From Variovorax sp. SG517 (GTDB lineage: Bacteria > Pseudomonadota > Gammaproteobacteria > Burkholderiales > Burkholderiaceae_C), in assembly GCF_013376045.1 (NCBI RefSeq), contig NZ_JABMJG010000001.1:620001-684000 (forward strand): a DNA stretch of 64,000 bases. The letters are read 5' to 3'. Under the pieces are notes generated by a model that was not told where the DNA came from, searched no databases, and saw nothing but the letters and a program-made list of their open reading frames with translations. Each line of letters begins with the position of its first letter. The stretch's first letter is position 1. Positions 9,442 through 21,537 of the stretch are shown piece by piece. A program made the position numbers and the translations under genes.

Positions 9442-10713
9442 ATGTCAGTCTGGGCCCTCGGCTTGAACCATACGACCGCGCCGCTCGATCTGCGCGGTCG
9501 TTTCGCGTTCGCGCTCGACCAGATCGCCCCCACGCTGCAGAGCCTGCGCAGTTCCTTCGCCTCCGGCCGCCATCCCCAGGTCGAGGCCGCGATCATCTCC
9601 ACCTGCAACCGTACCGAGATCTACTGCGCCTCGGAACACGCCGCGCTGGACCATACCTTCGGCTGGCTGGCCCAGAGCGGCGGCGTGGCCCCTGCCCTGC
9701 TGCGCTCGCACGCCTACACCCTGCATGACGGCGAAGCCGCCCGCCACGCCTTCCGCGTGGCCAGCGGGCTCGATTCGATGGTGCTGGGCGAAGCGCAGAT
9801 CCTCGGCCAGATGAAGGACGCCGTGCGCGCCGCCGAAACGGCCGGCGCCCTTGGCAGCACGCTCAACCAGCTGTTCCAGCGCTCCTTCGCGGTGGCCAAG
9901 GAAGTGCGTACCGCCACCGAGATCGGCGCCCACTCCATCAGCATGGCCGCCGCCGCGGTGCGGCTGGCCGGCCAGCTCTTCGAAGACCTGCGCAAGACGC
10001 GCGTGCTCTTCGTCGGCGCGGGCGAGATGATCGACCTCGCGGCCACGCACTTCGCCGCGAAGGAGCCCAAGTCGATCGCCATCGCCAACCGCACGCTGGA
10101 GCGCGGCGAGAAGCTGGCCTCGCGCTTCGGCGGCGAGGCGATGCGGCTGGCCGACCTGCCTTCCCGGCTGGCGGAGTTCGACATCGTCGTGAGCTGCACC
10201 GCGAGCACGCTGCCGATCATCGGCCTGGGCGCTGTCGAACGCGCGCTCAAGGCGCGCAAGCACCGCCCGATGTTCATGGTCGACCTGGCCGTGCCGCGCG
10301 ACATCGAGCCCGAGGTGAAGGCTCTGGAAGACATCTATCTCTACACCGTCGACGACCTCGCCCAGGTCGTGCAGCAGGGCCAGGCCAACCGCCAGGCCGC
10401 CGTGGCGCAGGCCGAGGTGATCATCGACGCCGGGGTGCAGAACTTCATGCACTGGCTGGGCCAGCGCGGCACGGTGCCGCTGATCCAGCAGCTCAACGCG
10501 CAGGCCGACGAGTGGCGCGCCGCCGAGATGGCGCGTGCGCGCAAGCTGCTGGCCAAGGGCGAATCGGTCGAGGCCGTGCTCGAGGCCATGTCGCGCGGGC
10601 TCACGCAGAAGATGATGCACGGCGCCATGGCCGAGCTGCATGCGGGCGATGCCGCCTCGCGCGAGCAGACGGCGCAGACGATCTCGCGCCTGTTCCTGCG
10701 CAAAGAGCGTTAG
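9442..10713 (+). CDS. hemA: Glutamyl-tRNA reductase
   Basis: Reduces glutamyl-tRNA(Glu) to glutamate-1-semialdehyde with NADPH, the first committed step of tetrapyrrole synthesis by the C5 route. The 423-residue protein opens with the family pattern [13 protein letters not shown]; the catalytic cysteine is Cys55 in STCNRTE (53-59), and the NADPH domain follows (VLFVGAGEM). I prefer ATG 9442 to the in-frame ATG at 9436. The next gene is prfA, a hemA-prfA-prmC order widely conserved in proteobacteria. Confidence 0.95.
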   Translation: MSVWALGLNHTTAPLDLRGRFAFALDQIAPTLQSLRSSFASGRHPQVEAAIISTCNRTEIYCASEHAALDHTFGWLAQSGGVAPALLRSHAYTLHDGEAARHAFRVASGLDSMVLGEAQILGQMKDAVRAAETAGALGSTLNQLFQRSFAVAKEVRTATEIGAHSISMAAAAVRLAGQLFEDLRKTRVLFVGAGEMIDLAATHFAAKEPKSIAIANRTLERGEKLASRFGGEAMRLADLPSRLAEFDIVVSCTASTLPIIGLGAVERALKARKHRPMFMVDLAVPRDIEPEVKALEDIYLYTVDDLAQVVQQGQANRQAAVAQAEVIIDAGVQNFMHWLGQRGTVPLIQQLNAQADEWRAAEMARARKLLAKGESVEAVLEAMSRGLTQKMMHGAMAELHAGDAASREQTAQTISRLFLRKER

Positions 10714-10810
10714 CGGCGCTCGTCGGCAGCCCGGCCTGAACGGCTGCGGCTTTCATGCGCCCTGCCCTCGCACGGCAGCACCCTCCCATTTTTTTGAACC
10801 TCTTTCCCCC

Positions 10811-11899
10811 GTGAAATCCTTTCTGCGCCATCAACTCGAACGCTACGCCCAGCGCCTGGGCGAGCTCGACTTCCTGCTCTCGCGCGAAGACATCATGAGC
10901 GACATGGCACAGTACCGCACCATCTCGCGCGAGCACGCCGAGGTCACGCAGATCGCAGGCCGCTACGAGCGCTACAGGCAGCGCGAGTCCGACATCGCCG
11001 CCGCGAAGGAAATGCTGGACGACCCCGACATGGCCGAGATGGCGAAGGAAGAAATCGCCGGCGCCGAGGCCGAGCTGGTGCAGCTCGAAGAAGAATTGCA
11101 GCGCCTGCTGCTGCCCAAGGACCCCGACGACGCGCGCAACGCCTTCCTCGAAATCCGCGCGGGCACGGGCGGCGACGAGTCGGCCCTGTTCGCGGGCGAC
11201 CTGCTGCGCATGTACACGCGCTACTGCGAGCGCGCCGGCTGGCGCTGCGAGATCGTCAGCGAGAGCGAGAGCGAGCTCGGCGGCTACAAGGAAGTGGTGG
11301 TGCGCATCGTGGGCGACGACGTGTTCGGCCACCTGCGCTTCGAATCGGGCGGCCACCGCGTGCAGCGCGTGCCGGCCACCGAGACGCAGGGCCGCATCCA
11401 CACCAGTGCCTGCACGGTCGCCGTGCTGGCCGAGCCCGACGAGACGGTGGCCGTGCAGATCAACCCTGCCGACCTGCGCATCGACACCTACCGCGCCAGC
11501 GGCGCCGGCGGCCAGCACATCAACAAGACCGACTCGGCCGTGCGCATCACGCACATTCCGACCGGCATCGTCGCCGAGTGCCAGGACGACCGCAGCCAGC
11601 ACCGCAACAAGGCCAAGGCGCTGCAGGTGCTGTCGGCGCGAATCCAGGAGAAGGAGCGCAGCGAGCGCGCCGCCAAGGACGCCGCCATGCGCAAGGGGCT
11701 GATCGGCAGCGGCGACCGCTCCGACCGCATCCGCACCTACAACTTCCCGCAGGGCCGGCTCACCGACCACCGCATCAACCTCACGCTCTACAAGCTGCTC
11801 GCCATCATGGAAGGCGACCTCGGCGACGTGCTGGACGCGCTGCGCGCCGCGCGCGAGGCCGAGCAGCTGGCCGAGCTGGAATCGGGCCTGCCGGCATGA
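10811..11899 (+). CDS. prfA: Peptide chain release factor 1
   Basis: Recognises UAA and UAG in the ribosomal A site and triggers peptide release. From the GTG at 10811 the protein is 362 residues, the normal RF1 length. The release motif GGQ is at 233-235 within [12 protein letters not shown], and the RF1-type codon-recognition motif (PAT in [11 protein letters not shown]) is upstream of it. The next gene, prmC, methylates this glutamine and starts inside the prfA stop codon (ATGA overlap), so the two are coupled. Confidence 0.95.
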   Translation: MKSFLRHQLERYAQRLGELDFLLSREDIMSDMAQYRTISREHAEVTQIAGRYERYRQRESDIAAAKEMLDDPDMAEMAKEEIAGAEAELVQLEEELQRLLLPKDPDDARNAFLEIRAGTGGDESALFAGDLLRMYTRYCERAGWRCEIVSESESELGGYKEVVVRIVGDDVFGHLRFESGGHRVQRVPATETQGRIHTSACTVAVLAEPDETVAVQINPADLRIDTYRASGAGGQHINKTDSAVRITHIPTGIVAECQDDRSQHRNKAKALQVLSARIQEKERSERAAKDAAMRKGLIGSGDRSDRIRTYNFPQGRLTDHRINLTLYKLLAIMEGDLGDVLDALRAAREAEQLAELESGLPA

Positions 11900-12750
11900 C
11901 CACCATCGAGAACCCGCGGCCGGCCACCGTGGCACAGGCGCTGGCCGCGTCGATCGCACTGGGCGTGGACCGGCTCGATGCCCAGCTGCTGCTGCTGCAT
12001 GCGCTGGGCCGCGCGCCGCACGACCGGGCCTGGCTGCTGGCGCACGATACCGATGCGATGCCCGACGCGGCATGGTCCGCGCTCGCCGCGCAACTGTCGC
12101 GCCGCCGGGCCGGAGAGCCTGTCGCCTACCTGCTGGGCGAAAAGGAATTTCATGGCCTCAGCCTGCAGGTCGACTCTCGCGTGCTCGTGCCGCGCCCCGA
12201 CACGGAAACGCTGGTCGAATGGGCGCTGCAGTGCCTCGAAGGCCGGGCAGCCCCTCGCGTGCTCGACCTGGGCACCGGCAGCGGCGCGATCGCCCTTGCA
12301 CTGCAGCATGCCCGGCCCGACGCGCAGGTCGATGCGGTCGATGCCAGCGCCGATGCGCTCGCCGTCGCCGCGGCCAACGCTGCGCGGCTCGGGCTGCCCG
12401 TGCGCTTCGCCCAGGCGGACTGGCTGGACGGTGCCGGCACCGGCTACGCGGTCATCGCCAGCAATCCACCGTACATCGCCGCTGGCGACCCGCACCTGCC
12501 CGCCCTGCGCCACGAGCCTTCCTCCGCGCTGGTTTCGGGCGCGGACGGCCTCGACGACATCCGCCGCATCGTGCAGGACGCCCCCGTCCACCTCGCCGAG
12601 GGCGGCTGGCTGCTGCTGGAGCACGGCCACGACCAGGCCGCGGCCGTGCGCGAGCTGCTCGCCGCGCGCGGCTTCGCCGAAGTGCAAAGCCGCGACGACC
12701 TCGCCGGCATCCAGCGCTGCTCCGGCGGAATCTGGCGCACGGTGAAATAA
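11896..12750 (+). CDS. prmC: Peptide chain release factor N5-glutamine methyltransferase
   Basis: Uses S-adenosylmethionine to methylate the GGQ glutamine of release factors. The 284 residues hold an N-terminal helical domain, the SAM-binding loop DLGTGSG (124-130) and the catalytic NPPY motif (190-193). The ATG overlaps the prfA TGA by four bases. The next gene, grxD, starts 30 bases after this one ends, and prfA-prmC-grxD is a familiar betaproteobacterial order. Confidence 0.95.
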   Translation: MTTIENPRPATVAQALAASIALGVDRLDAQLLLLHALGRAPHDRAWLLAHDTDAMPDAAWSALAAQLSRRRAGEPVAYLLGEKEFHGLSLQVDSRVLVPRPDTETLVEWALQCLEGRAAPRVLDLGTGSGAIALALQHARPDAQVDAVDASADALAVAAANAARLGLPVRFAQADWLDGAGTGYAVIASNPPYIAAGDPHLPALRHEPSSALVSGADGLDDIRRIVQDAPVHLAEGGWLLLEHGHDQAAAVRELLAARGFAEVQSRDDLAGIQRCSGGIWRTVK

Positions 12751-12780
12751 TCCCCTCAGCCTATTTTTTCAGGAGTCCCC

Positions 12781-13110
12781 ATGTCCGACGCCCAGCAACG
12801 CATCGACGACCTCGTCAAGACCAACGACCTCGTGCTCTTCATGAAGGGCAATGCAAGCTTCCCGATGTGCGGCTTCTCGGGCCGCGCGATCCAGATCCTG
12901 AAGGCGGTCGGCGTCGACACCAAGACGCTGAAGACCGTCAACGTGCTCGACGACGACAGCATCCGCCAGGGCATCAAGGAATACAGCAACTGGCCCACGA
13001 TCCCGCAGCTCTACGTGAAGGGCGAGTTCATCGGCGGCTCGGACATCATGATGGAGATGTACGAATCGGGCGAGCTGCAGCAGGTGGTGAACGGCGGCGC
13101 CTCCGCCTGA
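12781..13110 (+). CDS. grxD: Monothiol glutaredoxin, Grx4 type
   Basis: Small cytoplasmic protein (109 residues) that binds and delivers [2Fe-2S] clusters with glutathione. The monothiol active site CGFS is at 30-33 (in FPMCGFSGRA), and the glutathione-binding WPTIPQLYVKGEFIGG segment follows. It has a good ribosome site (AGGAG) shortly before the ATG and ends with the expected C-terminal helix. Confidence 0.94.
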   Translation: MSDAQQRIDDLVKTNDLVLFMKGNASFPMCGFSGRAIQILKAVGVDTKTLKTVNVLDDDSIRQGIKEYSNWPTIPQLYVKGEFIGGSDIMMEMYESGELQQVVNGGASA

Positions 13111-13126
13111 GAACCCGGGAGCGGTC

Positions 13127-13636
13127 ATGAGCCACGATCACGCGGACCACGACCACTCCCACGATGACGGCGAGACCACGGCCTGGAAGCACGACGGCGT
13201 GCGCGTGATCCCGGCCGACCGGCTCGACGCCAACACCGCCCAGACGCCCGGCATGAACCGGGCAGCGGCCATCAACTTCGCCCGCGTGGGCGCGCAGAAG
13301 CTCTGGGCCGGCACGGTGACCATCCATGCCGACGCCAAGACCGGCGCCCACCATCACGGGCACCTCGAATCGGTGATCTACGTCGTGCGCGGCCGAGCCC
13401 GCATGCGCTGGGGCGAGAAGCTCGAATTCACGGCCGAGGCCGGCCCGGGCGACTTCATCTACGTGCCGCCCTACGTGCCGCACCAGGAAATCAACGCCAG
13501 CGCGACCGAGACGCTCGAATGCGTGCTGTGCCGCAGCGACGGCGAGGCGGTGGCCGTGAACCTCGACATCGAGCCCGTCGAGAAGCCCGAATCGGTGCTG
13601 TGGGTCGACCCCACGCATCCCCGCGGCGGCGTCTGA
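13127..13636 (+). CDS. Cupin-domain protein, function unknown
   Basis: A 169-residue single-domain cupin. The first cupin motif is HHHGHLESVIYVVRGRARM and the second PGDFIYVPPYVPHQEINAS, giving a conserved metal-binding His set. The N-terminus is rich in His and Asp (HDHADHDHSHDD) and may bind metal. It starts 16 bases after grxD and may be co-transcribed with it. Substrate and reaction cannot be told; many such cupins are dioxygenases, isomerases or binding proteins. Confidence 0.75.
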   Translation: MSHDHADHDHSHDDGETTAWKHDGVRVIPADRLDANTAQTPGMNRAAAINFARVGAQKLWAGTVTIHADAKTGAHHHGHLESVIYVVRGRARMRWGEKLEFTAEAGPGDFIYVPPYVPHQEINASATETLECVLCRSDGEAVAVNLDIEPVEKPESVLWVDPTHPRGGV

Positions 13637-13691
13637 ACGCTTTCCGGGTGCCGAGTCATGGCACCATGGTGGCCGTCTTCGACGTGCCAAC

Positions 13692-15002
13692 ATGACCCTC
13701 ACCCAAAGCCTGCTCATCATCGCGCTGCTGATCGCGCTGAGCGCCTTCTTCTCCCTCGCCGAAATCACCCTGGCCGCCTCGCGCCGCCTGCGCCTGCGCC
13801 AGATGGCCGACGAGGGCGATCCACGGGCCGAGAAGGTGCTGCGGGTGCAGGAGCAGCCGGGCCACTACTTCACCGTGGTGCAGATCGGCCTCAACGCGGT
13901 GGCGATCCTCGGCGGCGTGGTCGGCGAGGGCTCGCTCAGCCCGTACTTCGCGCTCGTCTTCGAGAAGTGGCTCAGCCCGGAGGCTTCGGCGAGCGCGGCC
14001 TTCCTGTGCTCGTTCGTGATCATCATCGCGGTGTTCCTGGTGTTCGCCGACCTGTTCCCCAAGCGGCTGGGCATGAGCAACCCCGAGCGGCTGGCGATAC
14101 GGATGGTCGGCCCGATGCTGCTGCTGATCACCACCTTCAAGCCGCTGGTGTGGTTCTTCACGCGCTGCACCGACCTGCTGTTCAAGGCGCTAGGCATGCC
14201 GCTGGCGCGCGACGACAAGATCACCTCGGCCGACATCCTGGCCATGACCGAGGCCGGCGCGCAGGCCGGCGTGCTCGCGGTGCGCGAGCAGCAGGTGATC
14301 GCCAACGTGTTCGAGCTCGACACGCGCCTGGTCAGCAGCGTGATGACGGTGCGCGACAACATCGCCTGGTTCCTGCACGACGACCCGGAGTCGGTGCTGC
14401 GCGCGCGCATCATCGCCGAGCCCTTCTCGGCCTACCCGGTGTGCGACGGCGACATCGACCACGTGCTGGGCTACGTCGACGCCAAGGACATGTTCCAGCG
14501 CGTCCTCAGCGGCCAGCCGCTGGCCTTCGACCAGGGCCTGCCACTGCACAAGGCGCTGGTCGTCCCGGACCGGCTCTCGCTCACCGAAGTGCTCGAGCAG
14601 TTCCGGCAGGCGCACGAAGACTTCGCGATCATCGTCAACGAATACAGCCTGGTGGTGGGCGTGATCACGCTGAACGACGTGATGAGCACGGTGATGGGCG
14701 ACCTGGTGTCCGCGCCCGACGAGGAGCAGATCGTTCGGCGCGACGAGAACTCATGGCTGATCGACGGAGTCACGCCCATCCAGGACGTGCAGCGCGCGCT
14801 GCACATCGACGAGCTGCCGCACTCGGAGGAATACGAGACGCTGGCCGGCTTCCTGATGGTGATGCTGCGCCGCGTACCCAAGCGCACCGACAGCGTGAGC
14901 TGGGGCGGCTACACCTTCGAGGTGATGGACGTGGACAGCTACCGCATCGACCAGGTGATGGTCACCAAGGGCTCGGGCACCGCGAAGGCGCCTGCGAACT
15001 GA
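13692..15002 (+). CDS. Hemolysin-family membrane protein (DUF21-CBS-CorC/HlyC)
   Basis: Inner-membrane protein of 436 residues with the three domains of the YhdP/YtfL/CorB family: an N-terminal DUF21 membrane domain with about four helices (from LIIALLIALSAFFSLAEITL, residues 8-27), a central pair of CBS domains (about 200-335), and a C-terminal CorC/HlyC transporter-associated domain. The family is linked to magnesium or cobalt efflux, or to polyamine homeostasis for YtfL. The 'hemolysin' label is historical. It converges on the lytic transglycosylase gene, 21 bases apart. Confidence 0.85.
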   Translation: MTLTQSLLIIALLIALSAFFSLAEITLAASRRLRLRQMADEGDPRAEKVLRVQEQPGHYFTVVQIGLNAVAILGGVVGEGSLSPYFALVFEKWLSPEASASAAFLCSFVIIIAVFLVFADLFPKRLGMSNPERLAIRMVGPMLLLITTFKPLVWFFTRCTDLLFKALGMPLARDDKITSADILAMTEAGAQAGVLAVREQQVIANVFELDTRLVSSVMTVRDNIAWFLHDDPESVLRARIIAEPFSAYPVCDGDIDHVLGYVDAKDMFQRVLSGQPLAFDQGLPLHKALVVPDRLSLTEVLEQFRQAHEDFAIIVNEYSLVVGVITLNDVMSTVMGDLVSAPDEEQIVRRDENSWLIDGVTPIQDVQRALHIDELPHSEEYETLAGFLMVMLRRVPKRTDSVSWGGYTFEVMDVDSYRIDQVMVTKGSGTAKAPAN

Positions 15003-15023
15003 GCAGGCAGAAGAAGGAAGGCG

Positions 15024-15710
15024 TCAGGCCGCCGAGCGGTCCTTATCCTTTTCCTTTTCTTTTTCGCGTTCCCTGTCGTTGAACACCCAGAGCCGCTGGT
15101 TGGCGAACACGGCGTTCGGATACGGCGACTTGCCGCGGCTGCCGTTGTAGCGACCGAGCGTCATGAACAGGTCGCCGTTCTCGCGGTCGAGGTAGTGGCG
15201 AAGGATGACGCAACCGAAGCGCAGGTTGGTCTGCATGTGGAAGAGCTTGGCCGGGTCGCTGTCGCCGATCACGCGTGTCCAGAACGGCATGACCTGCATG
15301 TAGCCGCGCGCGCCGGCGCTCGACACCGCGAACTTGCGGAAGTTGCTCTCGACCTGGACCAGCCCCAGCACCAGGCTCACCTCCAGCCCCGAGCGCTTGG
15401 CTTCGTACCAGGCGGTCTGCAGGAACTCGATGCGCGAAGGGGCGTCGGCGATCTTCTTCTTGAGCCGCTCGCTCATCTCGCCCAGCCAGCGCAGGTAGGC
15501 CAGCCGGGCCTCGGTGTTCGCGAACTGCGGCACCGGCGGCGCCTTGTTGTGGATGGCGGAGCTCAGCGCGGTGCGCACCGAGTCGATCAGCGGCTCCTCG
15601 ATCTGCGCGCCGGCCATGGCGGCCCGCGGCAGCGACAGCACGGTGAGGGCGCCTGCGGTCACGGCGCCGCCCAGGCACTGGCGTCGCGAGAGGCCGCCCT
15701 CCAGGCTCAT
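15024..15710 (-). CDS. Lytic transglycosylase, SLT domain
   Basis: Cleaves peptidoglycan glycan strands in the periplasm. The 228-residue protein begins with a twin-arginine-like export signal ([10 protein letters not shown], then a hydrophobic stretch to about residue 33). The SLT domain has its catalytic Glu121 in VQVESNF and the [10 protein letters not shown] motif. The C-terminus is strongly charged ([10 protein letters not shown]). The ATG overlaps the stop of proS by four bases, so it is translated from the proS message, an odd pairing but close coupling. Confidence 0.88.
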   Translation of the reverse strand: MSLEGGLSRRQCLGGAVTAGALTVLSLPRAAMAGAQIEEPLIDSVRTALSSAIHNKAPPVPQFANTEARLAYLRWLGEMSERLKKKIADAPSRIEFLQTAWYEAKRSGLEVSLVLGLVQVESNFRKFAVSSAGARGYMQVMPFWTRVIGDSDPAKLFHMQTNLRFGCVILRHYLDRENGDLFMTLGRYNGSRGKSPYPNAVFANQRLWVFNDREREKEKEKDKDRSAA

Positions 15711-17452
15711 TTGGCGAGCTTGCCGGCGATGAAGTCGGCGATGCCCGCCGCGGGCACCTTGGTGGCGGCCGTGTCGCGCCGGCCCTGGTATTCGAGCTGG
15801 CCTTCCTTGAGACCGCGGTCGGAGATGACGACGCGGTGCGGCACGCCTATCAGCTCCCAGTCGGCGAACATCGCGCCGGGGCGCTCGCCCCGGTCGTCGA
15901 GCAGCACGTCGACGCCCTTGGCGAGCAGCTCTTCGTAGAGCGCCTCGGCAGCCGCCTTGACCTCGGCGCTGCGGTCCATGCCGATCGGGCAGACCACCAC
16001 GGTGAAGGGGGCGATGGCGTCAGGCCAGATGATGCCGCGCTCGTCGTGGTTCTGTTCGATGGCGGCGGCCGGCAGGCGGGTGATGCCGATGCCGTAGCAG
16101 CCCATCTCGAGGAACTGCGGCTTGCCGGCCTCGTCGAGGTAGGTGGCGTTCATGTCCTTGCTGTACTTGGTGCCCAGCACGAACACGTGGCCCACCTCGA
16201 TGCCGCGCTCGATGGCCAGCACGCCCTTGCCGTCGGGAGACGGGTCGCCCGCGACGACGTTGCGGATGTCTGCCACCAGGTCGGGCTCGGGCAGGTCGCG
16301 GCCCCAGTTGACGCCGGTCATGTGGAAGTCGACTTCATTGGCGCCGGTGATCCAGTCGGCCAGCACGGCGGCTTCGCGGTCGGCCACGAGCTTCACGGGC
16401 TTCTTGAGGTTCAGCGGGCCCAGGTAGCCGGGCTTGCAGCCGAAGTGGTCCTCGATCTCGGCCAGGGTCGCGAAGCGGAAGCCCTGGTTCAGGCCCGGCA
16501 GCTTGCCGACCTTGATCTCATTCATGTCGTGGTCGCCGCGCAGCAGCAGCAGCCAGACCTGCGAGCCCTTGATGTCGCCGGCCTCGTCGAGGACGTCGGT
16601 GGCCAGCACCAGCGACTTGATGGTGGTGGAAAGCGGCACGCCGAGCAGCTCGGCCACGTCGGCGCAGGTGCTCTTGCCGGGGGTCGGGGTCTTCTCGAGC
16701 GCCTTGGCGGCGGCCGGGCGCGGGCCGGCCGGGGCCAGGGCCTCGGCCTTCTCCATGTTGGCGGCGTAGTCGCTGTCGGGGCAGTAGACGATGGCGTCCT
16801 CGCCGGTGGCGGCGATCACCTGGAACTCCTCGCTCAGGTCGCCGCCGATGGCGCCGCTGTCGGCCGCCACGGCGCGATAGCGCAGGCCGAAGCGGTCGAA
16901 GATGTTGCGATAGGCCTGCGCCATGACCTGGTAGCTCGCCTTGGCGGCGTCGAGGTCGCGGTCGAAGCTGTAGGCGTCCTTCATGATGAACTCGCGCCCG
17001 CGCATCAGGCCGAAGCGCGGACGGCGCTCGTCGCGGAACTTGGTCTGGATCTGGTAGAAGTTCTTCGGCAGCTGCTTGTAGCTGCGGATCTCCTGGCGGG
17101 CGATGTCGGTCACCACTTCTTCGCTGGTCGGCTGGACCACATAGTCGCGGTCGTGGCGGTCCTTGATGCGCAGCAGCTCGGGGCCCATCTTGTCGAACCG
17201 GCCGGTCTCCTGCCAGAGCTCGGCGGGCTGCACCACGGGCATGGTCATCTCGACTGCGCCGGCGCGGTTCATCTCTTCACGGACGATGGCTTCCACCTTG
17301 CGGATCACGCGCAGGCCCATGGGCATGTAGGTGTAGATGCCCGTGCCGAGCTTCTTGATCATGCCGGCCCGCATCATGAGACGGTGGCTCGCCACTTCGG
17401 CGTCAGCAGGCGCTTCCTTGAGGGTGGAGACGAAAAAACGGGAAGCTTTCAT
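15707..17452 (-). CDS. proS: Prolyl-tRNA synthetase
   Basis: Charges tRNA-Pro with proline. Starting at ATG 17452 (MKASRFF) the protein is 581 residues, the length of the bacterial type that carries the INS editing domain between class II motifs 2 and 3. Visible signatures are [10 protein letters not shown], the motif 2 region [21 protein letters not shown] and the editing segment beginning about residue 220. An upstream in-frame extension to 17566 has no family support. rppH is divergent, 146 bases away. Confidence 0.95.
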   Translation of the reverse strand: MKASRFFVSTLKEAPADAEVASHRLMMRAGMIKKLGTGIYTYMPMGLRVIRKVEAIVREEMNRAGAVEMTMPVVQPAELWQETGRFDKMGPELLRIKDRHDRDYVVQPTSEEVVTDIARQEIRSYKQLPKNFYQIQTKFRDERRPRFGLMRGREFIMKDAYSFDRDLDAAKASYQVMAQAYRNIFDRFGLRYRAVAADSGAIGGDLSEEFQVIAATGEDAIVYCPDSDYAANMEKAEALAPAGPRPAAAKALEKTPTPGKSTCADVAELLGVPLSTTIKSLVLATDVLDEAGDIKGSQVWLLLLRGDHDMNEIKVGKLPGLNQGFRFATLAEIEDHFGCKPGYLGPLNLKKPVKLVADREAAVLADWITGANEVDFHMTGVNWGRDLPEPDLVADIRNVVAGDPSPDGKGVLAIERGIEVGHVFVLGTKYSKDMNATYLDEAGKPQFLEMGCYGIGITRLPAAAIEQNHDERGIIWPDAIAPFTVVVCPIGMDRSAEVKAAAEALYEELLAKGVDVLLDDRGERPGAMFADWELIGVPHRVVISDRGLKEGQLEYQGRRDTAATKVPAAGIADFIAGKLAK

Positions 17453-17541
17453 CGGGATTGCGGTGACGGTTCGCTGGATTCGAGGTTCGGAAGTGGGGAA
17501 CTGCTCCCCCGGAGAGACCCTGAGAGCCTGGCATCGGCAGC

Positions 17542-17569
17542 TTGCCGAGGGCACCCCGGCATGCATAAT
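17542..17569 (+). promoter_or_regulatory. Candidate sigma-70 promoter for rppH
   Basis: TTGCCG (17542-17547) and CATAAT (17564-17569) are 16 bases apart and would start transcription near 17576, about 23 bases before the rppH ATG. Confidence 0.5.
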
Positions 17570-17598
17570 CGACTCAGTTCAAAAATTGGGGTTTGATT

Positions 17599-18270
17599 AT
17601 GCTCGACCGGGACGGCTTCAGGCCCAACGTCGGCATCATCCTGCTCAACCAGAGAAACCAGGTTTTCTGGGGCAAACGCATACGCACGCACTCCTGGCAG
17701 TTTCCGCAAGGCGGCATCGACCGCGGCGAAAGTCCCGAGCAGGCCATGTACCGGGAACTGCACGAGGAAGTGGGGCTCCACCCGGAGCATGTGCGCATCG
17801 TGGCCCGTACCCGCGACTGGTTGCGCTACGAGGTGCCGGATCGGTTCATCCGCCGTGACGCACGGGGCCACTACAAGGGCCAGAAACAAATCTGGTATCT
17901 GCTGCAACTCATCGGCCACGACTGGGATCTCAACCTGCGTGCAACCGACCATCCCGAATTCGACGCCTGGCGCTGGCATGACTACTGGGTGCCGCTCGAC
18001 GTCGTCGTCGAGTTCAAGCGCGGCGTCTACGAGATGGCGCTCACCGAGCTCGCTCGCTACCTGCCGAGGCAGGACTTCCGCAACCGCTTCCTGCGCAGCA
18101 ACGTGCGCGCCCGAGAATTCGAGCGCCATTCGCCGGACGCCGGGGCTCCGCCCGGACTGGATCTGCCGCCCGGCGGCAGTTTCGATCCGCATCCCGACAT
18201 TCCTTCCGCGAGCAATGAACCTCCTGTCCAAGACAACAAGGCCCCCCCGCACCTTCCGACGCAGCGCTGA
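17599..18270 (+). CDS. rppH: RNA pyrophosphohydrolase
   Basis: Nudix enzyme that removes pyrophosphate from the 5' end of mRNAs, opening them to RNase E decay. The family start [17 protein letters not shown] fixes the ATG at 17599. The Nudix box is at 38-60 ([20 protein letters not shown]). At 223 residues it is longer than the E. coli protein; the extra C-terminal part is Pro-rich and low in complexity. The 3' end overlaps the next gene by 56 bases. Confidence 0.93.
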   Translation: MLDRDGFRPNVGIILLNQRNQVFWGKRIRTHSWQFPQGGIDRGESPEQAMYRELHEEVGLHPEHVRIVARTRDWLRYEVPDRFIRRDARGHYKGQKQIWYLLQLIGHDWDLNLRATDHPEFDAWRWHDYWVPLDVVVEFKRGVYEMALTELARYLPRQDFRNRFLRSNVRAREFERHSPDAGAPPGLDLPPGGSFDPHPDIPSASNEPPVQDNKAPPHLPTQR

Positions 18271-18811
18271 GCGCGTCCTCCTGCTGGCCTGCTTCGGCGT
18301 ACTCGCCGGATGCGCCTCGGGCCCGCACGACACCGACAACCCCGACTGGGCACAGGCCGGCATGCCGCCGCCGCCCAAGCGGTACGAGACGGACAAGGAG
18401 TGGGAGGAAACGGCCACCCCGCCACCGCCGGCCTTCAGCGAAAGCCGCCTGCTGCCGATCGAAATGCCGCCCTACATGAGCCTGAAGTTCGGCATCGATC
18501 CGCAGACGATCGCGATCACGGGCGACGGCATCGTCCGCTACGTGGTGGTGGCCCAGAACCGCAGCGGCGGCGCGACCAACGCCTTCTACGAGGGCATCCG
18601 CTGCTCCACGGCCGAGATGAAGAGCTACGCGCGCTACAACAACGGCGCGTGGCAGGACGTGGCGAAGCCCGAATGGAAGAAGCTCGGCGACATGAACTCC
18701 AGCTACACCCGCAAGCTGGCCACGCAGGCCCTGTGCCGCGGCAACGCACCGCGGCCATCGGTGGGCGACATGGTCCAGAACATCCGCAATCCGGTGCGCG
18801 AAGTCCAGTAG
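18215..18811 (+). CDS. CNP1-like lipoprotein
   Basis: A 198-residue predicted lipoprotein. The N-terminus is basic, then [15 protein letters not shown] gives a lipobox with Cys acylation at about residue 32. The mature part, including [12 protein letters not shown] and [21 protein letters not shown], matches the CNP1-like family of neisserial and betaproteobacterial proteins of unknown role. It starts inside rppH, overlapping by 56 bases in another frame, and is followed by a strong terminator. Confidence 0.8.
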   Translation: MNLLSKTTRPPRTFRRSAERVLLLACFGVLAGCASGPHDTDNPDWAQAGMPPPPKRYETDKEWEETATPPPPAFSESRLLPIEMPPYMSLKFGIDPQTIAITGDGIVRYVVVAQNRSGGATNAFYEGIRCSTAEMKSYARYNNGAWQDVAKPEWKKLGDMNSSYTRKLATQALCRGNAPRPSVGDMVQNIRNPVREVQ

Positions 18812-18832
18812 GCGATCCGCGCTGAAGGATGA

Positions 18833-18860
18833 AAAACGGGGCCCGCGCGGGCCCCGTTTT
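18833..18860. terminator. Bidirectional rho-independent terminator
   Basis: A perfect 28-base palindrome with AAAA on one side and TTTT on the other and a GC-only core lies between the converging lipoprotein and proB genes. It should end transcription from both sides. Confidence 0.85.
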
Positions 18861-18875
18861 ATTTCCCGTGGCCTC

Positions 18876-20018
18876 TCAGCCCGGCATCAGCACCATGTTG
18901 TCGCGGTGGACCATTTCCGGCTCCGCCACGTAGCCCAGCAGGCGCTCGAATTCGGACGAGGGCTTGCGGCACAGCAGGCGCGCCTCCACGCTCGAGTAGT
19001 TGGCAAGACCGCGGGCCAGTTCGACGCCGTCGGCGTCGCGCACCGCGATCACGTCGCCGCGCGAGAACTCGCCCGAGACGCCGGTCATGCCGATCGGCAG
19101 CAGGCTCTTGCCCTCGGCCCGCACCTTGGCGGCCGCGCCCGCGTCGACTACGACAGACCCGCGCAGTTGCAGATGGTCGGCCATCCAGCGCTTGCGGGCC
19201 TGGTGCTTGGCGGTCTGCGCCACCAGCAGCGTGCCGATGGACTCGCCCTTCGCCAGCCGCAGCAACGCGTCGGCTTCGCGGCCCCAGGCGATGACCGTGG
19301 AGGCGCCCGAGCCGGCGGCGCGCTTGGCCGCGAGGATCTTGGTGATCATGCCGCCCTTGCCGATGCTCGAGCCCGCGCCGCCGGCCATCGCCTCGAGCGC
19401 CGGGTCGCCAGCGGCGGCCTCGTGCACGAACTTCGCGTCCGGGTCCTTACGCGGGTCGGCCGTATACAGGCCCTTCTGGTCGGTGAGGATGACCAGCGCA
19501 TCGGCTTCGACCAGGTTGGCCACGAGGGCGCCGAGCGTGTCGTTGTCGCCAAACTTGATCTCGTCGTTGACGACCGTGTCGTTCTCGTTGATGACCGGCA
19601 CCACGCCCAGCTTGAGCAGCGTGACCAGCGTCGATCGGGCATTGAGATAGCGCTCTCGGTCCGCCAGGTCGGCATGGGTCAGCAGCACCTGGGCACTGCC
19701 GATCTCGTTCTCGCGCAGCTTGGTCTCGTACATCTGGGCCAGGCCCATCTGGCCGACGGCGGCAGCGGCCTGGAGCTCGTTGATCTCATGCGGCCGGGTG
19801 CGCCAGCCGAGACGCTTCATGCCCTCGGCGATCGCGCCGCTCGACACCATCACCACCTCGCGCCCGTCGCGCACCAGCGCGGCCAGCTGCCGGCACCACT
19901 CGCCGATGGCGGCCTCGTCGAGACCGCGCCCCTCGTTGGTCACGAGGCTGGAGCCCACCTTCACGACGATACGGCGGGCATCCCGCAAGGCAGTGGATCC
20001 GGAGTTCGACGAGGTCAT
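18876..20018 (-). CDS. proB: Glutamate 5-kinase
   Basis: Phosphorylates glutamate in the first step of proline synthesis. From ATG 20018 the protein is 380 residues: an amino-acid kinase domain ([14 protein letters not shown] at about 16-29, [34 protein letters not shown]) and a C-terminal PUA domain (about 285-375). It lies downstream of obgE on the same strand, 89 bases apart, the usual betaproteobacterial rplU-rpmA-obgE-proB order. Confidence 0.94.
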   Translation of the reverse strand: MTSSNSGSTALRDARRIVVKVGSSLVTNEGRGLDEAAIGEWCRQLAALVRDGREVVMVSSGAIAEGMKRLGWRTRPHEINELQAAAAVGQMGLAQMYETKLRENEIGSAQVLLTHADLADRERYLNARSTLVTLLKLGVVPVINENDTVVNDEIKFGDNDTLGALVANLVEADALVILTDQKGLYTADPRKDPDAKFVHEAAAGDPALEAMAGGAGSSIGKGGMITKILAAKRAAGSGASTVIAWGREADALLRLAKGESIGTLLVAQTAKHQARKRWMADHLQLRGSVVVDAGAAAKVRAEGKSLLPIGMTGVSGEFSRGDVIAVRDADGVELARGLANYSSVEARLLCRKPSSEFERLLGYVAEPEMVHRDNMVLMPG

Positions 20019-20107
20019 TTGGGGTGTTACGGTCTTTGGATGCTGCTCGGGTTGCTGTCTTCGGCCCGTCTCGGGCCGGCCGTCGATGCTGCTGCGGCAG
20101 GTGCCGC

Positions 20108-21196
<1,089 letters not shown>

Positions 21197-21210
21197 TTAC
21201 AAATGAAGAA

Positions 21211-21228
21211 GCCCCGGCAATGCGGGGC
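21211..21228 (-). terminator. Hairpin between rpmA and obgE, possible attenuator
   Basis: GCCCCG and CGGGGC pair around a six-base loop. On the minus strand it is followed by TTCTTCATTT, a weak T tract, so it may reduce rather than stop read-through from rpmA into obgE. Confidence 0.45.
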
Positions 21229-21255
21229 CTCTGAATGGTCGAATGGACTCGGGGC

Positions 21256-21516
21256 TTAAGCCGCGGGAGTCACGTTGACCGTGTGCTTGTTCAGCGCACC
21301 CTTGGTACCGAACGACACGTGGCCGTCGACCAGGGCGAACAGCGTGTGGTCCTTGCCCACGCCGACGTTGACGCCGGGGTGGAACTGGGTGCCGCGCTGG
21401 CGCACGATGATCGAGCCTGCGCTGATCAGTTCGCCGCCGAAAGCCTTCACGCCGAGCATCTTGGGCTTGGAATCGCGCCCGTTTCGCGTAGAGCCGCCGC
21501 CTTTTTTCTGTGCCAT
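21256..21516 (-). CDS. rpmA: 50S ribosomal protein L27
   Basis: Ribosomal protein near the peptidyl transferase centre. The 86 residues show the family start [19 protein letters not shown] and the [10 protein letters not shown] motif. It follows rplU by 21 bases, and the pair shares one promoter. Confidence 0.97.
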   Translation of the reverse strand: MAQKKGGGSTRNGRDSKPKMLGVKAFGGELISAGSIIVRQRGTQFHPGVNVGVGKDHTLFALVDGHVSFGTKGALNKHTVNVTPAA

Positions 21517-21537
21517 GGAATCTGCTCCTGTGCCGTA

